Counted from the first letter of the stretch, positions 9,301 to 22,018 are shown. The stretch is 64,000 nt of DNA from a bacterium (GCA_021784835.1 JAJYHI010000007.1:1-64000), one strand, 5' to 3'. Notes: generated from the letters alone by a model not told the origin. Numbers and translations: made by a program.

Positions 9301-10564
9301 AATAGAAGACAGCGAAGTAGCCAGTTTCGCAAGGGAATTGGAGGAGAAACAGCAGTCTATTTTAAGCAGTGCGCTTAATAAGATTAGGCATCTGGCAGTA
9401 AATAAAAAATGCGGAGCGAACGTTACGTTATCTTCCGGACATAAGCCTATTTATCTTAAGAAAGGAGACGTGCTAACCGAAAGCATAGTTTCTAAAATGT
9501 CCAAGGAGGATATATTTAATATAGAATTCGAAGGAAATGCCAAAAATTTTTACGATAAGATAAAAAAAATAGACGACGAATCTATGGAAGACGCCGATTT
9601 GTTAAAGGCGTATTATGAAGACAAGATAGAAAGGATACAGAGGGGCGACGAACTGCCCCCCGGAGTTCTTAAAACAATAAAGGTTTATATAGCTATCAAA
9701 AGAAGGCTGTCGGTCGGGGACAAAATGGCGGGTAGGCACGGAAATAAAGGCGTCGTTTCCAGAATACTTCCATTGAACGATATGCCGTTTATGAAAGACG
9801 GAAGAATAGTAGATATGGTGTTAAATCCGCTGGGCGTTCCGTCCAGAATGAACGTCGGGCAGGTTCTGGAGGTTCATTTAGGATGGGCGGCGCATAATCT
9901 CGGCGTCCAGATAAATAAGCTTATAGAAGATAATTTCGGCCCGGAGCCTATAAGGCGGAAATTACTCGAAATATTTAATAATCCCGCGATGACCCATTTC
10001 ATTAAAGGATTAGACGGCGATGAGGTCGTGGAATTTGCAAAGAAGTATAAAAAAGGCGTTTATATGGCGACTCCGGTTTTTGACGGAGCAAAAGAAAGCG
10101 ATATAAAGAATTATCTTAAAATATCCGGCGTGGATGAAACGGGGCAGGTTACCCTTTTCGACGGAAGAACGGGCGAACCTTTCGACAGGAAGGTTACCGT
10201 CGGTATAATGTATATGCTTAAACTCCACCATTTAGTCGACGACAAGATTCACGCAAGGTCAACGGGTCCATATTCGTTGGTGACCCAGCAGCCTTTGGGA
10301 GGAAAAGCCCAGTTTGGAGGGCAGAGGCTCGGCGAAATGGAGGTATGGGCTATGGAAGCATACGGAGCCGCTCATACTCTCCAAGAATTCCTTACCGTTA
10401 AATCAGACGATTCGGTCGGCCGCACAAGAATGTATGAATCCATAGTAAAAGGCGATACCTCATTTAAGGTCGGTTTGCCGGAGTCGTTTAACGTTCTTAT
10501 TAAAGAATTACAGAGCCTTTGTCTTAACGTAGAGCTCTTAAAGGAGGGAGAAAATGCCGTTTGA
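6398..10564 (+). CDS. rpoB: DNA-directed RNA polymerase subunit beta
   Basis: The beta subunit forms one jaw and part of the active site of RNA polymerase. It has 1388 residues, near the E. coli length of 1342. The rifampicin-binding region is nearly canonical: [20 protein letters not shown], then [20 protein letters not shown] and [15 protein letters not shown]. Relative to E. coli one residue differs in the cluster (T for N518), while the D516, H526 and S531 equivalents are kept. [15 protein letters not shown] and the C-terminal [19 protein letters not shown] are present. It overlaps rpoC by 11 bp. Confidence 0.98.
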   Translation: MPKAKSELNSEERNPIILRKNFSKIKKVIDNPNLLEVQRKSYERFLQKDLHQDKRLNNGLEGVFKSVFPIEGLNKNFSLEFKGYTIGEPKYSIFECKQKGLTFSASLKVLFDLVTFEPDINPNEKDAQRDIKDIKEQEIYFGEIPLMTPNGSFVINGIERVIVSQLQRSPGVFYDSDKIRSHAQGKPFYTARVIPYRGSWLDFEFDQRDMVFVRIDRKRKFPVTILLKAVGYSKDEILGSFYQTEIFRIDGGKYFRKMPKDFLVFTRAYDDVVNPATKEVLIKKNRRITKHLIDKLDEAGIDFLPCDESDIIGKYLTADVIKDKEVIAKSVQPVTHNLLESFNGAGVKEFAVYFIDNINVSSSILETILADKVNTKEDAVIDIYKRMRPGEPPNLASASSYFENMFFNPERYDLSEVGRLKINNKLNLDKSLNDRVLFPDDILSVLKYLMELKDGRGSIDDIDHLGNRRVKSVGELLENQFRIGLVRMERAIKERMTTQKLDSLMPNDLVNPKPVNSLMKEFFGRSQLSQFMDQTNPLSEITHKRRLSALGPGGLTRERAGFEVRDVHPTHYGRICPIETPEGPNIGLIASLSSYARVNEYGFIETPYRKVAVSEKGASVTDDVDFLTAMEEEKYVIAQANAEIDKNGYLKHELIPVRRSGETVMVYPNEVDYIDVSPMQLVSVATSLIPFLENDDANRALMGSNMQRQAVPLLMPDQPIIGTGIERIVAKDSGVCIIANRTGTVSYVDSAKIVITSDTVDKTGDDGVSHEYNLTKFQRSNQNTCLNQRPLVKFGDKVLSGQIIADGTSTKDGELALGHNVLVAFMPWNGYNFEDSILVSEKLLHEDAFTSIHIEEFEVACRETKSGKEEITSDIPNVSEDALKNLDENGIIRIGAEVKAQDILVGKVTPKGETVLTPEEKLLRAIFGEKAKEVRDTSLRVPPGVSGVVVDIRIFSRKGIEKDFREKEIEDSEVASFARELEEKQQSILSSALNKIRHLAVNKKCGANVTLSSGHKPIYLKKGDVLTESIVSKMSKEDIFNIEFEGNAKNFYDKIKKIDDESMEDADLLKAYYEDKIERIQRGDELPPGVLKTIKVYIAIKRRLSVGDKMAGRHGNKGVVSRILPLNDMPFMKDGRIVDMVLNPLGVPSRMNVGQVLEVHLGWAAHNLGVQINKLIEDNFGPEPIRRKLLEIFNNPAMTHFIKGLDGDEVVEFAKKYKKGVYMATPVFDGAKESDIKNYLKISGVDETGQVTLFDGRTGEPFDRKVTVGIMYMLKLHHLVDDKIHARSTGPYSLVTQQPLGGKAQFGGQRLGEMEVWAMEAYGAAHTLQEFLTVKSDDSVGRTRMYESIVKGDTSFKVGLPESFNVLIKELQSLCLNVELLKEGENAV

Positions 10565-13500
10565 CGACAATACGGAAGAATATAATATAAAAGACAACGA
10601 TAATGAGATAACTGTCAGTCTTGACGATATTTCGGGAGACGAAGAAGAAATGCCTGCGATAGAAAGCAAGGATATGGATTTCAAAAAATTGTTCGAGGGC
10701 GCAAACAAAGGCGATTTCTTTTTAGACGACAGGGAAGTAATAAAAGACCCTCTCAGTTTTAACGCTATAAAATTAGGGATAGCTTCACCCGAATCCATTA
10801 AGAAATGGTCTCACGGAGAGGTTAAGAAACCGGAAACTATAAATTACAGGACTCTAAAACCTGAAAGAGACGGACTTTTCTGCGCAAGAATTTTCGGCCC
10901 TATCAAAGACTATGAATGCAATTGCGGCAAATATAAAAGAACGAAGCATCGAGGCATAGTCTGCGAAAAATGCGGCGTAGAGGTTATTTCGTCAAAGGTT
11001 AGAAGAGAGCGTTTGGGCCATATCGAACTTGCGTCGCCGGTGGCGCATATATGGTTTTTTAAAAGTCTTCCGTCGAGAATAGGAAGCATTCTCGATATGA
11101 CGCTTAAAGACATAGAAAGAATTTTGTATTTCGAAGCATACGTGGTTTTGGAACCGGGAGATGCGTCAAAAATAGGCTTGAAATATAAAGATTTGATAAG
11201 CGAAGAAAACTATCAGAAAATTCAGAAAGAGGGATATAATTTTAAAGCAGGTATAGGCGCCGAAGCATTAAAGGAACTGCTTAAAGGCATCGACATGGAA
11301 TCTTTGTCAAAAAGCCTTAAAGAAGAAGTTGCGGGTTTGCCCAACGGAATTAAAAAGAAAAAGCTCGCAAAACAGCTGAAATTAATTGAAGCATTTAGAA
11401 CATCCGGCAATAAACCGGAATGGATGATATTGGACGTAATTCCGGTAATTCCTCCCGATTTGCGCCCCCTAGTTCCTCTCGAAGGAGGTAGATTCGCAAG
11501 TTCGGACCTGAACGATTTATACAGGAGAGTTATAAACAGAAACAACAGGCTAAAAAAACTTATCGAGATTTCCGCTCCGGAAATAATAATTAAAAATGAG
11601 AAAAGGATGCTTCAGGAAGCGGTAGATGCCTTATTTGACAATGGAAGGCGCGGTAGGGTAATAATGGGGTCTAACAGAAGGCCGTTAAAATCTTTAAGCG
11701 ATATGTTAAAAGGAAAGACCGGAAGATTCAGGCTTAATCTGTTGGGAAAAAGGGTAGATTATTCCGGCAGGTCGGTTATAGTCGTCGGCCCCGAATTGAA
11801 ACTCCATCAGTGCGGTTTGCCGAAAAAGATGGCCATAGAGCTTTTTAAGCCGTTTATATTTAATAAGTTATTGCAAAGAGGCATTACGGATACACTTAAA
11901 ACCACAAAAAAATTAGTGGATAAAGAGGCGCCCGAAGTGTTTGACGTTTTAGAAGACGTCATAAAAGAGCATCCCGTTATGCTGAACAGGGCTCCTACCC
12001 TGCACAGGCTTGGAATTCAGGCGTTCGAACCTATATTGGTCGAAGGAAAGGCAATTCATCTTCATCCTTTAGTCTGCGCGGCGTTTAATGCCGATTTTGA
12101 CGGGGACCAGATGGCCGTCCACGTTCCGCTTTCCATAGAAGCGCAGGTGGAAGCCAGGGTGCTAATGATGGCGACCAACAATATACTTTCGCCTGCAAGC
12201 GGCAAGCCTATTATAGTTCCGTCTCAGGATATAGTTCTCGGCTTATATTATATGACGCGGGAGATGCCGTACGTTAAAGGGGAGGATAAGATTTTTTCGG
12301 ATGCCGACGAAGTTAAATTTGCTTACGATAACGGACATGTCAGCCTGCATGCCAGGATAAAAGCCAAGATAGACAATAAGATAGTAACGACGACGGTAGG
12401 CAGGGTTATACTTTACGAAATAATACCGGACGAAATAGACTTTTCTCTCGTAAATACCGTAATGTCCAAAAAGGAAATTACGAACCTGATAGACTACGCT
12501 TTTAGAGTATGCGGCCCTAAAAAGACCGTTATTCTCGCGGATAAGCTGAAATCCATAGGTTATGAATATTCCACAAAGTCGGGCATATCTATCTGCATAA
12601 GCGATATGGAAGTGCCTGCCGAGAAAAATAAAATTATTAAAGAAGCTACGAAGAAAGTTGAAGAAATCGAAAACAGCTATAAAGAAGGGCTTATAACAAA
12701 CGGCGAAAGATACAATAAAGTCGTCGATACCTGGGCAAACGCCACCGACGAAATCGGCGGAGTTATGATGAATAAACTGGGGATACAGGAATATTCCGAT
12801 ACGGTTAAAAATAAAAAAATGCAGGGGAAAAGTTTTAACTCTATTTATATCATGGCCGATTCGGGGTCAAGAGGTTCCGAAACTCAGATAAGGCAGCTTG
12901 CTGGAATGAGAGGATTAATGGCAAAGCCTTCCGGGGAAATTATAGAAACGCCTATCACCGCAAATTTCAGAGAAGGGCTTACTGTTTTGCAGTATTTTAT
13001 ATCGACTCACGGAGCAAGAAAAGGATTGGCTGATACAGCTTTAAAAACAGCCAACTCCGGTTATTTGACGAGGAGATTGGTAGATGTTTCGCAGGACAAT
13101 ATTATTACGGTGGAAGATTGCAACACTATGGACGGCATAATAGTTTCTACATTGGTCGAGAGCGGCGAAACGATAGAGCCCATAGAAGAAAGAATATTGG
13201 GCAGGGTCGCGTTGGAAGACATAATCGACCCGTTTTCGGGAGAACTTATCGTTAAATCAAACGAAGAAATTCAGGAGTCCCATTTGCCCAAAATCGAGAA
13301 TGCGCATATCGAAAGCGTTAAAATTAGGTCCGTATTGACTTGCAAGGCTAAAAACGGAGTTTGCGTTAAGTGCTATGGAAGGGATCTCGCCAGAGGCCAT
13401 TTGGTAAATATAGGCGAGGCTATCGGCGTCATGGCCGCGCAGTCCATAGGCGAACCGGGTACACAGCTAACCATGAGAACATTCCATGTCGGAGGAACCG

Positions 13501-14756
13501 CATCGCGGAGGACGGAGCAGACTAGCATAGAAAATAAATATGACGGCATAGTTAAGTTCCAAAACTTGAATGTCATTAAAAACAGGGATAACGAGTATGT
13601 CGTTATGAATAAAAACGGCGCTATAATTATTGCAGACGAATTAGGAAGGGAATTAGAAAAAATTCAGCTTACTTACGGAACTAAAATTAAAGTAGAGCCT
13701 GATACGCAAATTAAGAAAAATACTCTTTTGGCCGACTGGGATTCATATATTAATCCTATAATCTCGGATATATCAGGCAAAGTAAAGTTCGACGATATAA
13801 GAGAAAACGAAACAATGCAGGAGCAGGTTGACGAAACTACCGGATTATCCAGAAAAGTAATTATAGAATCTAGGGACCAGACATCTAGGCCGAAGATAAT
13901 TATAAAATCGTCCCATCAGGAAAAATCTTATCTGATGCCGATAGGAGCGCATTTGTCCGTTCAGGACGGAGACGAAGTTTTTGCCGGCGATATAATAGCC
14001 AGAATTCCAAGAGAAACCACAAAAACTAAAGATATCACCGGAGGCCTGCCTAAGGTCGTAGAACTATTTGAGGCGAGAAAACCCAAAGAATGGGCCGTGA
14101 TTACGGAGATAAGCGGCAAGGTATCGTTCGGGCGCGATTTTAAGGGTAAAAGACGCGTCATTATAACCCCGCCTCACGGGGAATCCAGAGAATATCTTAT
14201 TCCAAAAGGAAAGCTGGTAAGCGTCCACGAAGGCGATTATGTGAACGCGGGCGAACCTCTAATGGACGGGTCGCCTAATCCGCATGATATATTAAAAGTT
14301 CTTGGAGAAAAAGAGCTTGCCAAATTCTTAGTGGACGAAATTCAGGAAGTTTACAGGCTTCAAGGCGTCAAGATAAACGATAAGCATATAGAAGTCATCG
14401 TGAAACAGATGCTGAAAAACGTCAGAATTAATAATTCCGGCGATTCCAAATTTCTTGAAGACGAAGTTATAGATAAAAATATATTTGACATAGAAAATGA
14501 GAGGGTTATAAGAGAAGGGGGGATGCCGGCAATAGCAGAGCCTGAGTTGATGGGCATAACAAAGGCGTCGCTTAGCACGGACAGCTTTATTTCAGCGGCA
14601 TCGTTTCAGGAGACGACGAAGGTTTTAACGGAGGCGGCTATTCACTGCAAAGTGGATAATTTAAAAGGACTTAAGGAAAACGTAATTATGGGCAGGCTGA
14701 TACCGGCAGGCACCGGATTCGAAAAGTATTCATACCTTGATATAGAGGTGGTATAG
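10554..14756 (+). CDS. rpoC: DNA-directed RNA polymerase subunit beta'
   Basis: The beta' subunit carries the catalytic magnesium triad. It has 1400 residues, the normal length. The N-terminal zinc site is CNCGKYKR followed by CEKCGVEV; the catalytic loop is [12 protein letters not shown]; the second zinc site is in [16 protein letters not shown]; the trigger-loop region is [17 protein letters not shown]. About 46 acidic N-terminal residues come before the conserved start. The start lies inside rpoB after GGAGGG, so translation is probably coupled. Confidence 0.98.
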   Translation: MPFDDNTEEYNIKDNDNEITVSLDDISGDEEEMPAIESKDMDFKKLFEGANKGDFFLDDREVIKDPLSFNAIKLGIASPESIKKWSHGEVKKPETINYRTLKPERDGLFCARIFGPIKDYECNCGKYKRTKHRGIVCEKCGVEVISSKVRRERLGHIELASPVAHIWFFKSLPSRIGSILDMTLKDIERILYFEAYVVLEPGDASKIGLKYKDLISEENYQKIQKEGYNFKAGIGAEALKELLKGIDMESLSKSLKEEVAGLPNGIKKKKLAKQLKLIEAFRTSGNKPEWMILDVIPVIPPDLRPLVPLEGGRFASSDLNDLYRRVINRNNRLKKLIEISAPEIIIKNEKRMLQEAVDALFDNGRRGRVIMGSNRRPLKSLSDMLKGKTGRFRLNLLGKRVDYSGRSVIVVGPELKLHQCGLPKKMAIELFKPFIFNKLLQRGITDTLKTTKKLVDKEAPEVFDVLEDVIKEHPVMLNRAPTLHRLGIQAFEPILVEGKAIHLHPLVCAAFNADFDGDQMAVHVPLSIEAQVEARVLMMATNNILSPASGKPIIVPSQDIVLGLYYMTREMPYVKGEDKIFSDADEVKFAYDNGHVSLHARIKAKIDNKIVTTTVGRVILYEIIPDEIDFSLVNTVMSKKEITNLIDYAFRVCGPKKTVILADKLKSIGYEYSTKSGISICISDMEVPAEKNKIIKEATKKVEEIENSYKEGLITNGERYNKVVDTWANATDEIGGVMMNKLGIQEYSDTVKNKKMQGKSFNSIYIMADSGSRGSETQIRQLAGMRGLMAKPSGEIIETPITANFREGLTVLQYFISTHGARKGLADTALKTANSGYLTRRLVDVSQDNIITVEDCNTMDGIIVSTLVESGETIEPIEERILGRVALEDIIDPFSGELIVKSNEEIQESHLPKIENAHIESVKIRSVLTCKAKNGVCVKCYGRDLARGHLVNIGEAIGVMAAQSIGEPGTQLTMRTFHVGGTASRRTEQTSIENKYDGIVKFQNLNVIKNRDNEYVVMNKNGAIIIADELGRELEKIQLTYGTKIKVEPDTQIKKNTLLADWDSYINPIISDISGKVKFDDIRENETMQEQVDETTGLSRKVIIESRDQTSRPKIIIKSSHQEKSYLMPIGAHLSVQDGDEVFAGDIIARIPRETTKTKDITGGLPKVVELFEARKPKEWAVITEISGKVSFGRDFKGKRRVIITPPHGESREYLIPKGKLVSVHEGDYVNAGEPLMDGSPNPHDILKVLGEKELAKFLVDEIQEVYRLQGVKINDKHIEVIVKQMLKNVRINNSGDSKFLEDEVIDKNIFDIENERVIREGGMPAIAEPELMGITKASLSTDSFISAASFQETTKVLTEAAIHCKVDNLKGLKENVIMGRLIPAGTGFEKYSYLDIEVV

Positions 14757-14760
14757 CCTT

Positions 14761-14783
14761 GTTATTTTAAAATTTAAAATAAC
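14761..14783 (+). terminator. A+T-only hairpin after rpoC
   Basis: GTTATTTTAAA and TTTAAAATAAC form a perfect 11-bp inverted repeat about one central base, just after the rpoC stop. It has only two G-C pairs and no clear T-run, so it may be a weak terminator or an mRNA 3' end. The strong promoter for rpsL follows 35 bp later, which favours a transcription boundary here. Confidence 0.4.
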
Positions 14784-14817
14784 AAATGTAAAATGCAAAA
14801 CAAATGCAAAAAAAATG

Positions 14818-14846
14818 TTGACAAAAAATTAATTAAATATTAAAAT
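14818..14846 (+). promoter_or_regulatory. Sigma-70 promoter of rpsL-S10-spc-alpha unit
   Basis: TTGACA at 14818-14823, a 17-bp spacer, and TAAAAT at 14841-14846. The predicted start near 14853 leaves about an 85-nt leader before rpsL. The -35 lies in the same AAAAAATGTTGACA context as the tRNA-tuf promoter at 859. Confidence 0.8.
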
Positions 14847-14938
14847 CTTAAATTCCACTATTCAGGTTGGACATATTAAAATAAAGTAGATTAACTAAAA
14901 TAAATTCGGTTTTATTTTTAAAGCTAAAAGGAGAAATC

Positions 14939-15310
14939 GTGCCAACGATAAACCAGTTAATTAGAAATGCGAGGAAAAAAGCTGTAAAGAAGACGTCTTC
15001 TCCGGCATTAAAAGGTTCTCCTCAAAAAAGAGGGGTATGCGTCAGGGTCTATACGACAACTCCAAAAAAGCCAAATTCGGCTCTGCGTAAGGTGGCCAGG
15101 GTTAAATTGACCAACGGCATGGAAGTGACTTCGTATATTCCGGGGGAAGGCCACAATTTACAGGAACATTCGGTAGTCCTGATAAGAGGCGGAAGAGTGA
15201 AAGATTTGCCGGGCGTAAGATATCATATAATCAGAGGCGCTCTTGATTGCGTCGGCGTTAACGGAAGAAAAAAGAGCAGATCCAAGTACGGCACTAAAAA
15301 GGCTAAATAA
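14939..15310 (+). CDS. rpsL: 30S ribosomal protein S12
   Basis: S12 lies at the decoding centre. The 123 residues match the family and start with GTG after AAAGGAG. The conserved loops [20 protein letters not shown] and [20 protein letters not shown] keep the lysines equivalent to K42 and K87 of E. coli, the classic streptomycin-resistance sites. It is first in a long ribosomal gene run behind a strong promoter. Confidence 0.98.
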   Translation: MPTINQLIRNARKKAVKKTSSPALKGSPQKRGVCVRVYTTTPKKPNSALRKVARVKLTNGMEVTSYIPGEGHNLQEHSVVLIRGGRVKDLPGVRYHIIRGALDCVGVNGRKKSRSKYGTKKAK

Positions 15311-15365
15311 ATAAAAGAAATAAGCCATAGAAAAATAACTGATTTAAAAAGCAAGGAGCGGAAAA

Positions 15366-15836
15366 TTGTCTCGTAGAAAAAAAGCTGTTAAAAGAGTCGT
15401 AGAAGGAGACCCTAAATTCAATGATAAAGTTGTGCAGAAGTTTCTAAATAAACTTATGTATGACGGGAAGAAAAGCATAAGCGAAAAAATATTTTACGGT
15501 TCCTTAGATATTATTCAGGAAAAAACTAAAGACGACGGATTCAAAATTTTTAAGCAGGCGATAGAAAACGTAAAGCCTGTTTTAGAGGTAAAGGCCAGAA
15601 GAATCGGAGGCTCAAATTATCAGGTTCCGGTCGAGGTCAGAAGCGACAGGAGATTATATCTGGCGATAAGATGGATTATCGGATACGCAAGATTAAGAAA
15701 AGAAAAATCTATGGAAGAAAATTTAGCGCTCGAAATATTAGACGCGGCTAACAACAGGGGCAGTTCAATTAAAAAGAAGGAGGATACCTTCAAAATGGCT
15801 GAAGCTAATAAGGCTTTCGCTCATTTTAAGTGGTAA
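15366..15836 (+). CDS. rpsG: 30S ribosomal protein S7
   Basis: S7 starts assembly of the 30S head. The 156 residues match the family, with the N-terminal [10 protein letters not shown], the helix [14 protein letters not shown] and the beta-arm [11 protein letters not shown]. The start is TTG with AAGGAG upstream. It lies 55 bp after rpsL and 11 bp before fusA, in classic str-operon order. Confidence 0.98.
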   Translation: MSRRKKAVKRVVEGDPKFNDKVVQKFLNKLMYDGKKSISEKIFYGSLDIIQEKTKDDGFKIFKQAIENVKPVLEVKARRIGGSNYQVPVEVRSDRRLYLAIRWIIGYARLRKEKSMEENLALEILDAANNRGSSIKKKEDTFKMAEANKAFAHFKW

Positions 15837-15847
15837 AGGTTTATTAA

Positions 15848-17929
15848 ATGGCAGATAAAATATCTTTAGAAAAAACTAGGAATATAGGCATTATGGCGCA
15901 TATCGACGCCGGAAAAACTACGACTACTGAAAGAATCCTGTATTATACCGGAGTCAATTACAAGATAGGCGAGGTTCACGAAGGGACTGCCACTATGGAT
16001 TGGATGGAGCAGGAACAGGAAAGGGGAATAACTATTACTTCGGCGGCAACTACCTGCTTCTGGAAAAATCATAGAATAAACATAATAGATACCCCCGGAC
16101 ACGTCGATTTTACTATCGAAGTAGAAAGGTCGTTAAGGGTATTGGACGGAGCGGTTGCGGTTTTTGACGGCGTCGCGGGGGTCGAGCCTCAATCCGAAAC
16201 GGTTTGGAGGCAGGCCGATAAATATAAGGTGCCGAGAATATGTTTTGTCAATAAGATGGACAGGACCGGAGCAAATTTTTACAGATGCGTCGATATGATA
16301 AAAACGCGTCTTAACGCAACGCCGGTTATTATGCAAATTCCATTGGGATTAGAAGAAAATTTTAAAGGGATAATCGATATTGCCTTAATGAAAGCGTATC
16401 TGTATAAAGACGAAACTATGGGCGCGGAATACGATATCGTCGATATTCCCGAAGATTACGCGGCGGAATCCAAAAAATACCACGACGAATTTATTGAAAG
16501 GGCATGCGATTTTAACGATAGTTTAATGGAAAAATATCTGGCCGGCGAAGAAGTGGACGCCGAATTAGCTAAAAAGGCCATAAGGCAGGCTTCCTTAGAA
16601 TTTAAAGTCGTTCCCGTATTTTGCGGGTCGGCATTTAAAAATAAAGGCGTACAGCCTTTGCTTGACGCGGTGGTGGATTATCTGCCTTCCCCGTTAGACG
16701 TCCCTCCCATGTACGGTATAAATCCTAAGACCGAAAAAGAAGAAATCAGGCGCGCCTCTGACGATGAGCCGTTTTCTGCACTGGCTTTCAAGATTGCTTC
16801 CGACCCATATACCGGTCAACTTACGTATATAAGGGTTTATTCCGGAGTTTTAGCGTCCGGTTCTTACGTTTATAATTCAGTTAAGGATTCCAAGGAAAGA
16901 ATCGGAAGGCTTTTAAAAATGCATGCAAATAAAAAAGAAGAGATAAAGGAAGTTCATGCAGGAGATATCGCCGCCGCCGTCGGATTAAGAAATACTACCA
17001 CCGGCGACACTCTTTGCGATGAATCGGATATCATTATTCTTGAATCTATGGAATTTCCCGACCCGGTTATTTCCGTCGCCATAGAGCCTAAAACTAAAGC
17101 TGACCAAGAAAAGTTAGGCTTATCGCTGCAAAAGTTAACCGTAGAAGACCCGTCATTTAAAGTCAAAACCGATTTAGAAACCGGACAGACTATAATTTCT
17201 GGCATGGGCGAGCTTCATCTTGAAATAATTGTCGATAGGCTTACGCGTGAATTTAAGGTCGATGCTAATGTCGGCAAACCTCAGGTAGCGTATAAAGAAA
17301 CCATAAATAAAAAAGTCGAATCGGAAGGCAAATTCATAAGGCAATCCGGCGGCAGAGGACAATATGGACATGTTTGGCTTGAAATTGAGCCTCTAGGAAA
17401 AGGGGCCGGATATGAATTTGTCAATAAAATTAAAGGCGGCGTTATTCCAGCAGAATATATACCGGCCATAAACAAAGGCGTTGCTGAAGCCCTGACGAGC
17501 GGAGTCATGGCGGGTTATCCCGTGGTCGACGTAAAAGTGTCGGTATTCGACGGTTCGTTCCACGACGTCGATTCTTCAGAAATGGCCTTTAAGATAGCCG
17601 GTTCTATGGCATTTAAAGAAGGTGCAAAAAAAGCGAACCCCGTTCTTCTTGAGCCCATAATGAAAGTCGAAGTTCTGGTTCCCGAAGATTTTATGGGCGA
17701 CGTAATAGGCGATTTAAACTCGAGAAGGGGAAGGATTATAAACTTAGAATCCCGCGGCGGAATACAGGTAATAAATGCCGAAGTTCCTTTGGCTCAAATG
17801 TTCGGATACTCTACGGATTTAAGATCGAAAACGCAAGGCAGGGCAAACTATACGATGGAGTTTCTTAAATACGAACAGGTGCCCAAGGTTATTTCGGAAG
17901 AAATTATTGCTAAATCACAAGGTAAATAG
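15848..17929 (+). CDS. fusA: Elongation factor G
   Basis: EF-G is the GTPase that drives translocation and, with RRF, ribosome recycling. The 693 residues match the family. Motifs are [15 protein letters not shown] (G1), DTPGHVDF (G3) and NKMD (G4), then the domain II-V segments, including [14 protein letters not shown] in domain IV and the C-terminal [14 protein letters not shown]. It lies between rpsG and tuf copy 2. Confidence 0.98.
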   Translation: MADKISLEKTRNIGIMAHIDAGKTTTTERILYYTGVNYKIGEVHEGTATMDWMEQEQERGITITSAATTCFWKNHRINIIDTPGHVDFTIEVERSLRVLDGAVAVFDGVAGVEPQSETVWRQADKYKVPRICFVNKMDRTGANFYRCVDMIKTRLNATPVIMQIPLGLEENFKGIIDIALMKAYLYKDETMGAEYDIVDIPEDYAAESKKYHDEFIERACDFNDSLMEKYLAGEEVDAELAKKAIRQASLEFKVVPVFCGSAFKNKGVQPLLDAVVDYLPSPLDVPPMYGINPKTEKEEIRRASDDEPFSALAFKIASDPYTGQLTYIRVYSGVLASGSYVYNSVKDSKERIGRLLKMHANKKEEIKEVHAGDIAAAVGLRNTTTGDTLCDESDIIILESMEFPDPVISVAIEPKTKADQEKLGLSLQKLTVEDPSFKVKTDLETGQTIISGMGELHLEIIVDRLTREFKVDANVGKPQVAYKETINKKVESEGKFIRQSGGRGQYGHVWLEIEPLGKGAGYEFVNKIKGGVIPAEYIPAINKGVAEALTSGVMAGYPVVDVKVSVFDGSFHDVDSSEMAFKIAGSMAFKEGAKKANPVLLEPIMKVEVLVPEDFMGDVIGDLNSRRGRIINLESRGGIQVINAEVPLAQMFGYSTDLRSKTQGRANYTMEFLKYEQVPKVISEEIIAKSQGK

Positions 17930-17936
17930 ATATTAT

Positions 17937-19182
17937 CAGGAGGAGGAACTAAATGTCCAAAGAGAAATTTGACAGATCTAAGCCTCATGTCAACATAGGA
18001 ACGATAGGGCATGTTGACCACGGCAAAACAACGTTAACCGCCGCCATAACCAAGGTTCTTGCAAAAAAGGGACAGGCTACTTTTAAATCATACGACCAGA
18101 TTGACAACGCTCCCGAAGAAAAAGAAAGGGGCATAACTATCGCCACGTCCCACGTCGAATATTCTACGGATAAAAGGCACTATGCCCACGTAGATTGTCC
18201 GGGACATGCCGACTACGTAAAGAATATGATAACCGGCGCGGCGCAGATGGACGGAGCCATACTCGTGGTTTCCGCCGCGGACGGTCCTATGCCGCAGACC
18301 AGAGAACACATACTCTTGGCCCGCCAGGTCGGAGTTCCTTATATAGTAGTATTTTTAAACAAGGTGGATATGGTTGACGACCCCGAACTTTTAGAGCTCG
18401 TCGAACTGGAAGTAAGAGAACTTTTAACCTCCTATAATTTTCCCGGGGATGCCGTTCCGGTAATAAAAGGTTCGGCGCTAAAAGCCTTAGAATCCGAATC
18501 CGATAACGAATGGACCCAAAAAATAGTCGAACTTATGGACGCGGTCGACGAATATATACCCGTTCCCAAAAGAGACATAGACAAGCCTTTCCTTATGCCC
18601 GTCGAAGACGTATTTTCCATATCCGGCAGAGGAACCGTCGCTACCGGCAGGGTGGAAAGAGGGGTAATAAAAGTAGGGGAGGAAGTGGAACTCGTAGGAA
18701 TACTTCCCACGTCCAAGACCGTAGTAACCGGCGTAGAAATGTTCAGAAAACTCCTTGACGAAGGCCGCGCCGGAGACAACATAGGCGTTCTTCTAAGAGG
18801 CAAAAAACGCGAAGAGATAGAAAGGGGCATGGTTTTAGCTAAACCGGGTTCGATAACTCCTCATAAAAAATTTAAAGTGGAAGCATACATTCTGACTAAG
18901 GAAGAAGGAGGACGCCACACCCCCTTCTTTAACGGCTACCGTCCCCAGTTCTATTTCAGGACTACCGACGTTACCGGAGTCTGCACCCTGCCCGAAGGCA
19001 TAGAGATGGTAATGCCGGGCGACAACGTCGCGATGTCCGTAGAGCTTATTACCCCCATAGCCGCCGAAAAGGAACTGAGGTTTGCTATAAGAGAGGGCGG
19101 ACATACCGTAGGCGCTGGAGTTATAACCGAGGTTATAGAGTAATTTAATAATTAAAATATGGAAACGGAAAAAGGGGTAATT
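17937..19182 (+). repeat. tuf identity tract, copy 2
   Basis: Second member of the roughly 1246-bp tract that matches 1402-2647 without a visible difference, including the same overlapping shadow frames on both strands. It begins 16 bp before the tuf start codon and ends 39 bp past its stop, 10 bp before rpsJ. Confidence 0.9.
17953..19143 (+). CDS. tuf: Elongation factor Tu, copy 2
   Basis: Identical in protein and, as far as can be read, in DNA to the EF-Tu gene at 1418. This copy is in the str-operon position (rpsL-rpsG-fusA-tuf), the E. coli tufA equivalent, and runs into rpsJ of the S10 cluster. The same AGGAGGAGG site precedes the ATG. Two copies in differently controlled operons probably raise EF-Tu dosage. 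Short-read assemblies easily confuse such copies, though here both have distinct flanks. Confidence 0.98.
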   Translation: MSKEKFDRSKPHVNIGTIGHVDHGKTTLTAAITKVLAKKGQATFKSYDQIDNAPEEKERGITIATSHVEYSTDKRHYAHVDCPGHADYVKNMITGAAQMDGAILVVSAADGPMPQTREHILLARQVGVPYIVVFLNKVDMVDDPELLELVELEVRELLTSYNFPGDAVPVIKGSALKALESESDNEWTQKIVELMDAVDEYIPVPKRDIDKPFLMPVEDVFSISGRGTVATGRVERGVIKVGEEVELVGILPTSKTVVTGVEMFRKLLDEGRAGDNIGVLLRGKKREEIERGMVLAKPGSITPHKKFKVEAYILTKEEGGRHTPFFNGYRPQFYFRTTDVTGVCTLPEGIEMVMPGDNVAMSVELITPIAAEKELRFAIREGGHTVGAGVITEVIE

Positions 19183-19192
19183 TAAAATTAAG

Positions 19193-19504
19193 ATGGAAAT
19201 TCAAAAGATAAGGATTAGACTCAAGGCATACGACCACAGGTTGTTAGACCAGTCGGTTACTGAAATAGTAGAAACGGCAAAGCTGACGGGTTCCAAAATT
19301 AGCGGCCCTATACCGTTGCCGACCAAGATAAACAAGTATTGCGTACTGCGCTCTCCCCATGTGGATAAAAAGTCAAGAGAGGAGTTTGAGATGAGGACGC
19401 ATAAAAGAATTATAGACTTGCTTGAGCCGAATCAGGCTACTATAGATGCGCTAATGAAATTGGATTTATCTTCGGGTATCGACGTAGATATCAAGCAGAT
19501 TTAA
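19193..19504 (+). CDS. rpsJ: 30S ribosomal protein S10
   Basis: S10 sits in the 30S head and also acts as NusE in transcription antitermination. The 103 residues match the family, with [17 protein letters not shown] near the N-terminus and [19 protein letters not shown] in the middle. It opens the S10 cluster. No good Shine-Dalgarno is visible before the ATG; the spacer from tuf is 49 bp, most of it in the converted tract. Confidence 0.97.
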   Translation: MEIQKIRIRLKAYDHRLLDQSVTEIVETAKLTGSKISGPIPLPTKINKYCVLRSPHVDKKSREEFEMRTHKRIIDLLEPNQATIDALMKLDLSSGIDVDIKQI

Positions 19505-19525
19505 TAAAATGGTGGAGCCTTAATT

Positions 19526-20173
19526 ATGATAAAAGGATTAATCGGAAAAAAAATTGGAATGACGCAAATATTTAATGAAGACGGAATGATTGTCCCCGTT
19601 ACAGTTATTAAAGCGGGACCATGCACTGTGGTCGGAAAAAAAATTAAACAAACCGATGGATACGACGCCGTGCAAATCGGGTTTGAAGAAGCAAAATCGT
19701 TTCGTTTAAGGAAGCCGATTCTCGGCCAATTTGCCAAAAATAATATATCTCCGTTAAAAGTATTGAAAGAATTCAGGGATTCGGACGCGGATAGTTTGAA
19801 TATAGGCGACACCATAGACATTTCGATATTTAACGAGGTACAATCCGTTTCTATTAGCGGAACATCAAAAGGAAAGGGTTATCAGGGCGTGGTTAAAAGA
19901 TGGGGTTTTGCAGGCGGAAAAGACACGCACGGTTCGATGTTTCATAGGGCTCCTGGTTCCATAGGACAGTCTTCATATCCGTCAAAAGTATTTAAAGGGT
20001 TAAAGTTGCCGGGACATATGGGAATGGATAAAAAAACGGTATTAAATTTAAAAGTCGTTAAGATTGATGCCGATGAAAATCTCATGTACGTTAAAGGAGC
20101 CGTTCCGGGAGCCAATAATAACATTATTTATATTTATGCGGCCGATAAATCGGGAAGAAAATTAAATAAATAA
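19526..20173 (+). CDS. rplC: 50S ribosomal protein L3
   Basis: L3 nucleates 50S assembly and reaches the peptidyl transferase centre. The 215 residues match the family: [17 protein letters not shown] at the N-terminus, [15 protein letters not shown] and [19 protein letters not shown] in the central extension. The site TGGAG precedes the ATG. It follows rpsJ by 21 bp. Confidence 0.97.
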   Translation: MIKGLIGKKIGMTQIFNEDGMIVPVTVIKAGPCTVVGKKIKQTDGYDAVQIGFEEAKSFRLRKPILGQFAKNNISPLKVLKEFRDSDADSLNIGDTIDISIFNEVQSVSISGTSKGKGYQGVVKRWGFAGGKDTHGSMFHRAPGSIGQSSYPSKVFKGLKLPGHMGMDKKTVLNLKVVKIDADENLMYVKGAVPGANNNIIYIYAADKSGRKLNK

Positions 20174-20210
20174 CCTAATTCTATAAAATATAAACTAAGG
20201 ATTCATTATA

Positions 20211-20846
20211 ATGTCGGAAAACGCAAACGTATTAAACGTAAGTAACGAAAATGCAGGGAATATACCTTTAAATGAAGAAATATATTCCTATCCGGTTAAA
20301 GAGGCTTTAATAAAAGAGTTTGTTTTATTGACTTTGTCCAATAAAAGACTCGGATTGGCATCTACGAAAAACAGAAAAATAGTTTCCGGAGGAGGAATTA
20401 AGCCATGGAAACAAAAAGGAACCGGAAGGGCGAGGGCGGGCTCTACGAGGTCGCCTATATGGAAAGGCGGCGGAACTATTTTTGGACCTACAAACGAAAG
20501 AAACTATAAAAAAGATATGCCAAAGAAAGCTAGGAAAGCCGCTCTTAAATCGGCCTTATCGTATCTCTTAAAAGGCCAGCGTATTATTTTTATACAGGAT
20601 TTTGAACTGCCTGAAATTAAAACTAAGGAAATGAAAGCAATTTTTAATAATTTGGGCGTAAAAAAGGGACTTCTCGTATTGCCTACTTTAAACCCGGATG
20701 ACAAAATCTTAAAATCGACCGGAAATCTCATGAATTATAAAGCTATTACCGTAAATATGCTTAGCATTATTGACTTGCTTAAGTATGAAAAAATATTGAT
20801 TACGGTTAAAGCTAACGAAGAATTAGAGGGGAATCTTGCGCTATGA
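20211..20846 (+). CDS. rplD: 50S ribosomal protein L4
   Basis: L4 lines the peptide exit tunnel; in E. coli it represses the S10 operon. The 211 residues match the family, with the extended loop KPWKQKGTGRARAGSTRSPI and the following WKGGGTIFGP. The stop overlaps the rplW start by 4 bp (ATGA), so translation is probably coupled. Confidence 0.97.
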   Translation: MSENANVLNVSNENAGNIPLNEEIYSYPVKEALIKEFVLLTLSNKRLGLASTKNRKIVSGGGIKPWKQKGTGRARAGSTRSPIWKGGGTIFGPTNERNYKKDMPKKARKAALKSALSYLLKGQRIIFIQDFELPEIKTKEMKAIFNNLGVKKGLLVLPTLNPDDKILKSTGNLMNYKAITVNMLSIIDLLKYEKILITVKANEELEGNLAL

Positions 20847-21130
20847 AAGAAATAAGCACCGCTATAGAAAAGGCGATACTTTCTGAAAAAAGTTTGAAAA
20901 TCAGGGAATTAACAAATATTTACGTTTTCAACGTAAATAAAGATGCGAATAAAAAAGACATTAAAGACGCCGTGGAAAAATATTTTAACGTCAAAGTAGA
21001 AGACGTAAATACGATAATTACACGCGGCAAGTTTAGAAGGGCGGGGAAATATATCGGCAAATTACCTAACTTTAAAAAAGCGTATGTAAAGCTTAAAGAA
21101 GGGCAGAGGATTTCTGTCCTGGAAGCATAA
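20843..21130 (+). CDS. rplW: 50S ribosomal protein L23
   Basis: L23 sits at the tunnel exit and docks trigger factor and SRP. The 95 residues match the family: ILSEKSLKI at the N-terminus, DIKDAVEKYFNVKVEDVNT and the loop RGKFRRAGKYIGKLPNFKKA. It overlaps the end of rplD by 4 bp. Confidence 0.97.
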   Translation: MKEISTAIEKAILSEKSLKIRELTNIYVFNVNKDANKKDIKDAVEKYFNVKVEDVNTIITRGKFRRAGKYIGKLPNFKKAYVKLKEGQRISVLEA

Positions 21131-21148
21131 ACCGGGAGAAAATATAAA

Positions 21149-21976
21149 ATGCCATTAAAAAAATATAAACCTACGTCAAGCGCAAGAAGATTTCAAACCG
21201 TTTCCGATTTTTCGGAAATTACCCGCGATTTTCCCGAAAAGAGCCTTCTCGAGAAATATAAAAAGAACGCGGGCAGAAATAATTACGGCAGGATTACCAC
21301 GAGGCATCAGGGCGGCGGGCATAAAAGAAGATATAGAGTTATCGATTTTAAAAGGGATAAAAGAGATGTTCCCGCGCGCGTAATAGAAATTGAATATGAC
21401 CCCAACAGGTCGGCAAGGATTGCCCTGCTGAGTTATATAGACGGAGAAAAAAGGTATATTTTATGTCCTGCCGGCTTAAAAAAAGGCGACAGCGTTATAT
21501 CGTCGGAGAAAGCCGACATTCAGCCGGGGAATTGTATTTCTTTGCTGAATATTCCGGTAGGAACCATGATTCACAATGTAGAAATGAAACCGAATGCCGG
21601 CGGAAAACTTGTTAGAAGCGCAGGGGCTTATGCCGAACTTCTTGGCAGGGATGCCGGTTATGCCCAGATTAAAATGCCTTCGGGTGAATTCAGGGTAGTT
21701 CCAGAAAATTGCTGCGCGACTATAGGCCAGATTGGAAATATAGAGCACGAGAACATAAGCGTTGGCAAGGCCGGAAGGTCAAGATGGCTGGGTATCAGAC
21801 CGTCTGTCAGAGGCGTCGCTATGAATCCCATAGACCACCCGCACGGCGGCGGCGAAGGAAAAACATCGGGCGGCCGCCATCCGGTTACGCCGTGGGGGGT
21901 TCCTACTAAAGGCTATAAAACAAGAAAGAATAAACAAACCTCTAAATATATTATTTCAAGAAGAAAAGGCAGGTAA
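21149..21976 (+). CDS. rplB: 50S ribosomal protein L2
   Basis: L2 is needed for subunit joining and peptidyl transferase activity. The 275 residues match the family: [35 protein letters not shown] and the C-terminal [20 protein letters not shown] with the conserved histidine. It lies between rplW and rpsS in S10-cluster order. Confidence 0.98.
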   Translation: MPLKKYKPTSSARRFQTVSDFSEITRDFPEKSLLEKYKKNAGRNNYGRITTRHQGGGHKRRYRVIDFKRDKRDVPARVIEIEYDPNRSARIALLSYIDGEKRYILCPAGLKKGDSVISSEKADIQPGNCISLLNIPVGTMIHNVEMKPNAGGKLVRSAGAYAELLGRDAGYAQIKMPSGEFRVVPENCCATIGQIGNIEHENISVGKAGRSRWLGIRPSVRGVAMNPIDHPHGGGEGKTSGGRHPVTPWGVPTKGYKTRKNKQTSKYIISRRKGR

Positions 21977-22018
21977 AGTCTTATAAAATATTAAACCAAT
22001 AAATCAGGAGAATTTAAC

